Shown here: piece after piece, positions 37,901 to 64,000 of the stretch
How positions within the stretch are numbered: position 1 is the first letter of the stretch
Layout of the letters: every line of letters starts with the position of its first letter
Origin: Elysia chlorotica
Taxonomy: Eukaryota; Mollusca; Gastropoda; Plakobranchidae
NCBI GenBank assembly: GCA_003991915.1
Contig: RQTK01000352.1
Location: 1-64,000 of the forward strand
DNA: 64,000 nucleotides
Direction of reading: 5' to 3'
Position numbers and translations under genes: made by a program
Notes under the pieces: model-generated
Told to the model about the DNA's origin: nothing
Database searches by the model: none
The model's input: only the letters and a program-made list of their open reading frames with translations

Positions 37901-38969
37901 CTTTATTTTTATTTCTTATTTTAAATATTCCCAATAAATCCAATCCCTCAATCTATGAACATATGAATGCATGCAAAAATGGGTTGGGGGCGGCTTAGGA
38001 GTGAATAAAGGGAGCAATGCAGTCATAATGGTATGAAAATTGTTTAAATCCTGGCATTTATGACACTTTATAGCCACACATCTTGCTTTAAAAAAAAAAA
38101 GAAATTTGGTTGCACACATCAACAATGATCTAAAATGACACATATGCGAAGTATTGTTGTGGTTGCTGCCTAGTGTCATAGTGAGCATGAGAATCTCACA
38201 CAAAGCTGAAAAACTGGCACACATTTAATCAGTGGGTTAATTTTTTTCTTTTCTTAAATTTTTGGTTGACTTTTTTTTTTCTTTATTGGTCCAACACAGC
38301 AATATAAAAATCAAGTCAGATAAAGTGAGCCCTACTATTCGAGCGCTAATATGCACTCATAATTTATATTATGGCAATATATGGAAGCCCTGTTTTGCAC
38401 CTGTGGCCTGGCTGACAAATCCACAATTTCCTACCCTACCTACTCTTTTTTTATTATTAACAAACCCTAAAGTTTTATTTTAAAACTAAACGGCTTTAAT
38501 CATCACCCAAATGAGGAAATAACATTTGGAAAAAAAAAGTTTGAAAACAGTTCACATACACAAAAGCACTATATAACTTTGAATATGACCAATTGATTAA
38601 AGTTTTTATACTAATACATAGAGAGCTTCATAAAATAAACATTATAACTTTCATCTCATACATTTTTACTACGTGCATAATTAATTGACTAAAACAACTC
38701 TAAATTCTCAAATTGATGCAAATGGTATGATCAAGCCAAAGTGAACACCACATAAAAAAAAATAATATCAAATAAGTGAATGATTCATACACAAGATATG
38801 TATAAATAAAAAATACATGTATTGAGAGCCTTAAATGAGTAGTTGTACAAATGGCTTTAATAGAGACTTACTATGAATAATGCACTCAATATCTTTACAT
38901 AAAACATTTTTATGAGTTTCGCATTTCCATCACACCATTTGGCTAATTGACACAATTTCTTTCTTTCTT

Positions 38970-38972
<3 letters not shown>

Positions 38973-39056
<84 letters not shown>
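38973..39056. repeat. (CT)n microsatellite
   Basis: A CT run of about 84 bp preceded by CTTT units. Confidence 0.96.
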
Positions 39057-39058
<2 letters not shown>

Positions 39059-41417
39059 CTTCTTCACCCAGTGCTCATAAAAAAAAACCAAGTTAAATGC
39101 TCAGCTCTTCTTAAAAGAAGTTTAAGTGATAATAATCAAATTTCACGAAAAACTCACAAGTGCGAAATTCCAGACTTTTGATAATTTGATTTATAACTTT
39201 TTACCTGACTTTATTAATTATTTCAGTTCAAGATCATATAAATGAAATAAGGCAACGAAAAAAAAAAAAAAAAAAGTGATTGTCCCTAGAAAATGAATTG
39301 AAATAAAATAAAGTAATTAAAAAGTATAGGGCAGAGACAAAGGAATTTTTTTTTAAAAAGAACACCCAAAAAGAAATCAGAACTCAATAGTCAATAGCAA
39401 GCCCAGTAAATAATAATCTAAGGTTAATTTAAAATGAGAAAAGCATAAGTCCTTATATTTGATTTATCCCAATATTTCCAAACCAAACCTAAAAATAAAG
39501 AATAAAACAGGTGAGTAAATTTGATGCATACTTGGCTTGTTACATAGATGTCACTTTCAAATGAACTCCCACTAATTCTACAACTCTTTTAATTTGGGAT
39601 AATTTAATTGTGGAAGAATCAAATCAGTCAAGTGAACTGATAAAAAGTTTTTAAAAGGAAAAAAGACCACCAGTCGGAAAAAAAAGTTGTTTTCAAGACG
39701 TCACTTCAAGATAAAGAAGTATGGCAAGCAAAGAGCATCGGATTTTTAGTTAATGTCCTCAGAGTACTGCAAAAATACACAAGGACATATCCCAGGTTTG
39801 CCCATGCATTTTTGTAACTCTTGATTCATCTTCCTAGAAATTCTGCGGTATATAAGGGGTTAAAAAACTTCTTTCCATGAGGGTCCAAGTACAACCATGT
39901 ATAAAACAGAAGGAGTATGCCTTATCTAGTGAGTATGGTCTTGCACAAATAGTTATAAGTATGGTAGTGTTGGTGATGAGGATGATGCCTGTGCTTGAAG
40001 ATGTAAAAGTGAAAATTGGTAAGCAGAGCAATGATGGTGATGAGATGTTTCTCCCGACCTCCAATCCGTTGTGCAAGGCTATGGATGTGATGATAAGGAG
40101 GCAGATAACTAGAACAATCCTTTCTTTGTCTTTTTACTGAGGAAAAAAAAGCAAAGAAAATCCAATTAAATAATGCCCAGAAGACCATGTGAACAAAACA
40201 AAATAAAATTGAGAAGATTAAACTGCATTTTCAATATTATTTCTTTTCGGTGGGTTTTTTGGGTTTTTTTTGGGGGGGATAAACAAATGTAACATTTACA
40301 TGTCACTCCCAATTTCCATGTTTTTTTTTTTTTTTTTTTTTTAAAGCTAAATCATTTGAGCTTTGTAAAAAGTATTACTTATAAATTGAACAAGCAGAAA
40401 ACAAAACCTAATAATATTTAAATTAAATATAATTTATTAAAGCACCATATGAAAGATAAAAAAATGAAAGACAAATTTATAGAATTATATATACAAATAT
40501 TTATATATAAAATTCTACGAGAGATTGGGGTAAATGATGTTTTATTTCATGAGCATTGCTGTGTTCATCCAGATTGATTAAATGATTTTTTCAATTAGCT
40601 TATATCAAAGACATGGAACACGAGGCTATCAATTTAGCACAAACAATTCTTCTTTTCTTCCCTCCCCCCACCAGAAACAAAAGAGCAGTTTTTATCCATT
40701 TTTATTTCTATTTTAATTTTTGGTTCCTTATTTATTTCACCACTTCATCCTTTTAGCTCCATAATGAAAGATGTGATGTGAGCAAGAAATAATTATTCAA
40801 GTGATAACAATAAAAAAATATATGTAAAGAATAATTGATTATGTAGCATGCCATGTATATATAATAAACATAAAATTGAGCAACAAGAAGAAGAAAAAGA
40901 TACATGTAGCAGTGCCAGTACAGAAAGAAAATTTGTGTGCACTCTGTAAAGAAAGACAGAAAGTGCTATTTTATATATTAAACGATTCAAAGACGAAACG
41001 TTGTGATCAAAACTGATAATGAGTTTCAATTACTTTTATATTCTGCATTCTAATTTAAGCATACAACATTAATTTACATGTGATCCAAAAAAGTTTTCTA
41101 TATTTTACAATATCAACAACCCAAAGTACTCAAGCTTTGTAAGGTTTGACCCCTCCATCTCTCTAGACATTTGTACAACAACAATCACATTATTTCCTAA
41201 GATATAAATCTCCTTTCCCACATGGTTTATGGTAATAAATTGCATACATAGATGATTATAATTTGTCTACACACTCACATTCTTATCTGTGTGAAAGCAC
41301 ATCATTTTCTGTGGTCAAATGCAAGTTATCGGCATGCCTTTGGGTATTATATAATTATGCAATGCCAAAAAAAGTTGTTTATGTGAGAAAAGATTAATAA
41401 TTGCTGAACATGTTAGG

Positions 41418-41523
41418 CTAGACTTGTGGTAAGGTAACTATAACAGACTGAACAAGGTGAGCGATAGAGGGAAGATTATTAGTAACCTTGAGAAACTTCT
41501 TTTTCCCTCTTGACATTGGAGAC
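41418..41523 (-). CDS. SEPTIN7: Possible alternative last coding exon of SEPTIN7
   Basis: The minus strand has a pyrimidine-rich stretch ending CTCTCCATCAG, then an exon to a TAG at 41418-41420. If the preceding exon is spliced at its internal GTAAGT (43473-43478) instead of read to the TAA, the frame continues as ESPMSRGKKKFLKVTNN and ends after about 34 residues. The basic KKKF patch is reminiscent of the C-terminal KNKKKGKIF of human SEPTIN7. The overlap of stop codon and donor makes both endings possible. Transcript evidence is needed, so confidence is modest. Confidence 0.38.
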
Positions 41524-43474
41524 CTGATGGAGAGTAGGAACACAAAAATTTTAAACATAATGGCGGTAATTGAGAAGCTGAAAAGGAAATAATAGTACTC
41601 AAACAGCGGAGATTTCTGTATTTTTTTTAGAATGGTCAGGAGGGTCTAAATACCATTAGTTTCAAAACTATAACTACATTACTATAAAGAAATGCATTCC
41701 AACTTTTGTAAGTTGTTTTATGGGTTCGATTCTTTCTGACCATGAATGGCATTTTGATTTAAAAAAAATACTGAATTTAACTTTTTTTCTTTCTTCAACA
41801 TCAGGTTATGTAAAACATTTTCTAGGTATGGGAAGAGTAAATTAAACAAATGCTTCAAGTAATAATTTTCTTTTTTCTTCAATATAAGAGAAATTGATAA
41901 GCATTTTTCTCCCTCTATTTCTAATGATTTTTTCACTTAATCATGTAAACATTTCTGATCAGCATTACCTAAAGAAACAGAAATCTGTCCAATTTAGTTT
42001 AAACTAAAAATTAAAGATTTTGAAACACACACACACACACAAAATAATAATTAAGGATTGTTTTTGTATCTTCCCCATAACTGATCACACCATTTAAGAT
42101 TAACATGGTTTTTATAACTGAACCCTAAAATTGAACATACCAGATGTGCACATGTTTAGCAAATGTGGCAGTTTTGTGATATATCCTTTTTCACCCAGTT
42201 TTCATAGGGTTCTCAAATTAGTAGACACATTTTTTCGAAATTTCTGTCTGCGTTAATGTTTTTTAAATGCATTTTGATGTCTCTTTTAATATAAAACATA
42301 GATACGTGAATTATTCAAATTTGCAATTTGAAAATTAAATTTCCTTCTTAGTGTTCATTCATATAATACATTTTGAATTTCGCCAAAAGGGATCAATAAA
42401 ATGTTTTTTATGTTATACATTTGAGAAAAATTTAAAAGCGTGATACTGTGGGGGTTTTTTGTTTTTTTTTTAAATTTTACCATTTAACAATTATCTATGA
42501 AAGAAAGTGGAAACTGGTTAACATGATAGTGTTTTAAGTTGATATTGGTACTAGACATGACTCAATAGGCAAATTTTCAAATATACTGGACAACAGCATA
42601 TTTTTTTAGAATGATGCACTTTCAAGTCTACCAATAGATTCTGGACTAGTGAGTAAGTTATTACGAGATGATAAAATGTCTTCCACAGGTTGAGGATGTT
42701 TATATAATTAAATTCATAAATCAAATAAACAGATATACAATTTTCCGATATTGTAAGAAAAACTTTAATATTGAAACTCCAATCATCACCTAATTTGTAA
42801 ATTTCCCAAGACTCCTTTGCTGTTTGAGAACCAATTATAAGACGTATATTATTAGTAGAGGCCACTAAACTACTTAAGCGCATTGTATCTTTGTAAGAAG
42901 AAAATACGAAACAAACTGTGAGGCAAAACAAAGATACATCATGAAAAGAAAACGAAGAGGGGCACACTGAAACAATCTAATTATGAACTAAAGACAAAAA
43001 AACTATTTAACATGCCAGCCGTAAAAGACATTGTTTTAAAAGATATTTCTTTTTTCATAGGCAAAAGTGAAAAAAAAAAGAGAGATAATTGTTTGACAGA
43101 TCATATAAATGAAGTGTGAAAATACCTGAACTGTGTTCTTTGATCTTCATGCATTTCTTAATGCACTATAATGATATAATACTTTAAAGAGCAAGCATTC
43201 ACCGCAGAGAAGAAAACAACAGTATAAAATAAAACCAAACTCTTTGAATTGTGTATAAAATGTTCACAAGTCGAGAAAATGTTTCTAACAGTGTAGCTTT
43301 GAGTGCCTAATTTACAATTTTTTTTGCAGGTGTCAAAAATTATGTGTGAGGGTATGTATGGTGTTTATAAAGAGGAGTGAGTCAAAAAAAAAAAGGAAGA
43401 AAGATGCTCTAAAATCCTAAGGGCAACACTTATTGAAAAATCAAACTTTGATAAGCAAAATTAACTTCAAGAAC

Positions 43475-60017
<16,543 letters not shown>

Positions 60018-60859
60018 TTTTCTAAATTACCTCTAGACTCTCAGATCATCTACGTCTGATTTGCGCTACGCGTTGCATTATCTCGACACCTAAATTAACA
60101 CATCGAATCAAAACCACACACTGCACGGACAAACATTAGTCTCCATATCGGCTGACACGTATAGACCAAACAACGGAAACATACTTGCGGTCTACTTTTT
60201 TTTTTAATTGAATAAAAAACAATAGGCTATCTTTCAAACGTTGGTGGCTTGGCCCCTTGTCCTATCGTATCCCTCTACCAGATCTCAATCTGCACGCAAT
60301 TTACGACTGGTGCGCAGGACAACGCGCTTATCTAAGCTGAGATTTTAAAATGCATGTGTACATTAAATCTTACAGATCTCTCATGAGTGACTGCATAAAA
60401 TTTAAAACCAGTTGAAAACGTAGACAAAACACATAAAATGAGGATTGATAACTGACATAATGCCTTTAACGTGTGAAACTCCTGATATAAAATACAAATA
60501 CTAACAGTACACAAGCAGGTGGTATGAAATTAAAGAACGGAGTGAAAGTTGGCGAAGCGAGGATATTAGCAAACAAGTTCACATTAACGGTACAACCCCA
60601 CCCCCATAAGCTACAGTTTACTTCCACCATTGACATTGTTTTGACAGCTGTTTTAAGGTGTTTTAACTAGGTTTAGGTTTAACATGAGTGCACAGTGAAG
60701 GAATGAGTATGGAATTTTTGTTGGAAGTTCCCAGTCATTTACAAACGAAACTGTTCTTGTGAGCAGCAGTCCCGTTGTAAACTAACCTGAAACTTGTTAT
60801 GCAAATATAATTCCTTCAAACTTTTTCCCCTTCACCCTCATCTCTGTCACTCTGTCTGC

Positions 60860-60863
<4 letters not shown>

Positions 60864-60917
<54 letters not shown>

Positions 60918-61069
60918 AGAATTTTAGATAAAAAGGAACTTTGAGCTAAATGAGAGACAGTGCTTTTTAGTGTAGTGAAACTCTCTCTCTCTCTCTCTCT
61001 TAAGAGAATTTAAGATAAAAAACAATTTCGTGCTAAATGAGAGACAGTGCTTTTTTGTGTAGTGAAACA
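60864..61069. repeat. Tandem duplication of a (CT)n + 68 bp unit
   Basis: Each unit is a CT run followed by AAGAGAATTTnAGATAAAAA, then GCTAAATGAGAGACAGTGCT and GTGTAGTGAAAC. The two copies (to 60981 and to 61069) differ at a handful of positions. Confidence 0.9.
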
Positions 61070-62668
61070 GTTCTTTATCACTTGCTGTAACCTTACAATC
61101 CCATGCAGATTTAACGAAAAGCGTAAAGTGAAAGTTTTCAGGAAAATAAGAAAATTAAAATACGATAGTCAATTGAGTCAGTATTAAATTTGGAGCATAC
61201 AATGTTAAACATTAAATTAAGGTACACTTTTGTTCATTTCAGATATAGGGAATATACACACGACACGTAAATAGCATCCAGGCGGAGAGCAGCTTCAAGA
61301 GAGCTATTGCTATCGCGGTAATTAGCAGTTGGAAGTCTTGTTAAAACAGTTTCTGAGTCACCAGATACCAGGTATTAAGGTGAGCATATAAATATAGCAT
61401 GTGGGTGAATCACCGTGTTATTGGTGGGTTCATGTGTTACTGGCTGAGAGGGAAGGACTTATACATATATAATAGTGCTAAATGAAGAGGACTGCTCTTA
61501 GTCATCGCAAAGCGTTTTGTGGAGTCTGAGCTACAGAGAGTGGTAGTAAATTATAATAATTAAAGCTTTTCGGTGTCATATTGGGATCGACGAAATTTTA
61601 TCCAAATGATTTGGCAAAATTATGATTATTTATTTTTAAAAATATGATGGCTTATTTCGGTACCAGCATCCGCAATGTTATCATTGAAAAGACAATAATG
61701 GATTCATTTAACAAGTTCGCTGTCTTTGTCTTCTTTCATACGTGGGTATATGACAACAGTTTTCTTTTAACTGTGAATTAACGGCATCAAAATTTTACGG
61801 AAACAAACAAAAGCACAAAAAAGAGAAAACGGGGAATGTACATTCAAAAAACGTGTTAACTCCAATGTAAAAATATCGAAAGAAACGAAAGTAACCAAAA
61901 TTTGCACAGCAAAAAGAGAACTTAATAATTCTGCACCTATTTTGTACTTTCTGTCCCTTTGTGAGCTTCTCATTTTATCCGTCACTTTTCATGCCTTCCA
62001 TCTTATTCCCCATGCCCCCATGTATACATAATCCCCAACTTTTCTGGCTATTATGTCGTTTTGTTTCTTTGCACTGTAATTATAACAATATACTTACTCG
62101 CCACTGCTCACTGTTACCATCCTTCTATATTTGCAGCACATAGACAACGCCGAGTCTGTAAGTATAGGGTGTTTTTAGTTCAGCGCAAAATCGTTTGACT
62201 TAATGCTTTTTAACGTTGTGGATTCTTATTAAGTTCTCTTTTTGCTGTGCCGTGACAGTTATGAAGATAATATTATTGAATAAAAAGGTAATAAATAACG
62301 ATGATGAAGTCATGTCCATATCAGTCTGATATATGAATTAAAAAGAAAAATCGTTGGGGCACATGCAATATCGAGTTGATACAAACATGATACATTTAGG
62401 ATGGGGTGCATACTTATTATGAATCAAGACAGAGAGTGGGAGAAGGTTAGGGCATTAACACTAGAATCTAGTACACAAAAAGCGATGTGAGTTATGTACG
62501 TTAAAATCGACATGAATTATATAAATCACAAGTTAACTCTTGTTCTCTTCTTCTCTTCCAACCTAAACTTACATTCGCTGTAAATCATACTAACTCCCTT
62601 TTCCAGATATATGTTAAAACATTATAATTATTGAAAACAACAAACCGGTACCACCGATAGCAAGGAGA

Positions 62669-62670
<2 letters not shown>

Positions 62671-62722
<52 letters not shown>
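62671..62722. repeat. (AG)n microsatellite
   Basis: About 26 AG units directly abutting a SINE fragment. Confidence 0.95.
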
Positions 62723-62723
<1 letters not shown>

Positions 62724-62724
<1 letters not shown>

Positions 62725-62855
62725 CTGTTCGTTGTTTAACGTTTAACGCCAAAATGTATAGGCTATATTATTGTGAAAGGGTCCCAAGACTAAGGTCTGA
62801 CAAGTTTACGTGCTGTCCACAGACACGATGCGGGGATATCATAACTCCTGTCCCG
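62724..62855 (-). mobile_element. 5'-truncated SINE copy
   Basis: On the plus strand it reads GTTGTTTAACGTTTAACGCC, TATAGGCTATATTATTGTG, GGGTCCCAAGACTAAGG and GACAAGTTTACGTGCTG, the same order as in the copy at 34699-34966. The tRNA-like head is missing. Confidence 0.75.
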
Positions 62856-63225
62856 TAGACAGGCAGAGAGGCATAGAGACAGATACTTTTTGTTGTTGTT
62901 GTTTTTTTTAAATAGTTTCACCCTTTTTTTTAAATTTTGTTAATCTTTTTATCCTCTTGTAAGTACACACGAAACGGTAAGTAGGGCGTAATTTAAAAAA
63001 CTCACAAAAACAAACAAACAAGAGATATGGGCGGGGATAATGATTAGAATGTGCATGCACTTCCAATAAAAATCTTGTTAAAAGGAAACGTGGTTTCCAA
63101 TTGCCAAGTAAATTTTACATGGCAATCTCCAGTTTTAAGGTGTACTAGGTTAGACAAAATAATTATTGCATCAATGTGTTATACATTTACCAGGTTGGAA
63201 ATTGTAAGCTGCCAATTGCTCTTAC

Positions 63226-63279
63226 CTCATCGATGACTGGAGCACGGTCGGCGTCGTCTATGTTTTCAGTATTATCCAT
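63226..63279 (-). CDS. SEPTIN7: Alternative first coding exon of SEPTIN7 (isoform A)
   Basis: ATG at 63279 opens MDNTENIDDADRAPVIDE and runs to a good donor GAG|GTAAGA, ending in phase 0, the phase needed by exon 2 at 54785. The other first exon (60017-59946, MPNRLRINNEPPVEAA..) also ends in phase 0 and has its own ATG. Reading from this exon into the one at 60017 meets stops in any plausible join, so they are alternatives rather than successive coding exons. Isoform A would be 486 aa. The acidic start contrasts with the basic, Pro-rich start of isoform B. Two promoters about 3.3 kb apart are implied. Confidence 0.75.
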
Positions 63280-64000
63280 AGCGGTAGTAAAGTTTTAGTC
63301 AGACAGCAACGGTAACTTGCTTGATTCGGAAGATTCTAATATATAACAGTTTATTCTGAGCTCTTTCACATTAATGCCCTAAACTGAAACACCAAAGTAA
63401 TAGGATATATCAATCTCATGAATCAATGGACGCGGAGTTAATGAAGTCAGCAAAGTGGCGATCTATCTATGCAATGTTCATCACATTTCTCTACATATTT
63501 ATTACTTCATCACTAGTCCGCAAACATGTGAATATGACCCACTCAATTATCCAATGAATCAAACAAGAGGTGTGGTAGATTGGCACAATGCAGATTTGGT
63601 AAATATGAGAGAGAAAAAATGGTTGTAGCCTAAATATAATTAATTCACAAGTTAACAGATATAGCCATAAACAACATGGACAATTACAAGCGATATGTGA
63701 ACGCTCAGACTAACGATGCCCAGAGCGTGTCGTGTGAATTAATAGTACATGTAGTAACTACTATAGCACTGTTTGCCGGACTGTTCAACTCACAGTATGA
63801 GGTGACCTTTGCATTAATTTACAGGAGAAAAAAGTTTTGTTAAATCAGAATTACATTGAAAGTTTCAGCGACTGTATCTGATTGGTGTTTTTTGCAAGAC
63901 AACAGTTTATGTCTGACAATTCTATTCCAATTTGATGGTGCAAAGTTGCGCAAATTTGTAAGGATTGTTCTCATGATATTCAAAAGTCTTCTCAAATAAA
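63280..64000. other. Upstream flank of SEPTIN7 isoform A
   Basis: Probable promoter and 5' UTR of the distal first exon. No TATA box, repeat or other gene could be recognised. Confidence 0.4.

Larger units (their letters stand above)
32383..43474. other. Convergent spacer: CENPN 3' UTR and SEPTIN7 3' region
   Basis: Plus-strand AATAAA words at 32824-32829 and 32946-32951 could end CENPN transcripts. Minus-strand AATAAA words at 40731-40736 and 40701-40706 could end SEPTIN7 transcripts that use the possible last exon at 41418-41523. A SINE copy lies at 34699-34966 and a long (CT)n tract at 38973-39056. No other gene is supported; the 174-codon minus frame at 36227-36751 has no recognisable domain. 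Confidence 0.55.
60018..63225. promoter_or_regulatory. Upstream region of SEPTIN7 isoform B / intron of isoform A
   Basis: A promoter for the exon at 60017 is expected here, but no core element was identified. The stretch holds a (CT)n-linked tandem duplication (60864-61069), an (AG)n tract (62671-62722) and a partial SINE copy (62724-62855). No coding exon is supported. Confidence 0.45.

Overview
This 64 kb window is nuclear DNA of an animal, most likely a gastropod mollusc. It is AT-rich, its genes are split by many introns, it is full of (CT)n/(AG)n and other microsatellites, and it carries LINE, SINE and MITE copies of kinds common in molluscs. The genes are clearly metazoan; the gastropod call is inferred from repeat style. 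There is no bacterial, CRISPR, rRNA or tRNA gene signal. Nearly all long open frames are microsatellite artefacts or intron noise, so the gene models below were built by hand from splice sites, codon phase and remembered family sequences.

Layout: (1) 1954-2566 (+), the last two coding exons of a USP10-like deubiquitinase whose 5' part lies off the left edge. (2) 2567-9719, its 3' UTR plus intergenic DNA, including a single N between two near-identical ~100 bp segments. (3) 9720-24144 (-), a complete 15-exon CEP72/LRRC36-family centrosomal protein (684 aa), with TE-laden introns and one intron with U12-type (minor spliceosome) signals. (4) 24145-25786, the divergent intergenic region. (5) 25787-32382 (+), a complete 9-exon kinetochore protein CENP-N (353 aa) with one GC-AG intron. 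(6) 32383-43474, convergent intergenic/3' UTR DNA. (7) 43475-63279 (-), a complete septin-7 (peanut) gene with two alternative first coding exons (about 492 and 486 aa) and a possible alternative last exon at 41418-41523.

The gene orientations alternate (+,-,+,-): USP10 and CEP72 converge, CEP72 and CENPN diverge, CENPN and SEPTIN7 converge. Three of the four act in cell division: centrosome/satellites, inner kinetochore, and septin filaments. From memory, human LRRC36, CENPN and USP10 all lie on chromosome 16q, so the block may preserve old linkage. Mobile DNA includes a dead EEP/RT LINE, two other LINE remnants, a piggyBac-like TTAA MITE, a pogo/Tigger-like MITE with a second solo end, a possible hAT end, a tRNA-like SINE family with several copies, and a long foldback hairpin around an (ATT)n core.
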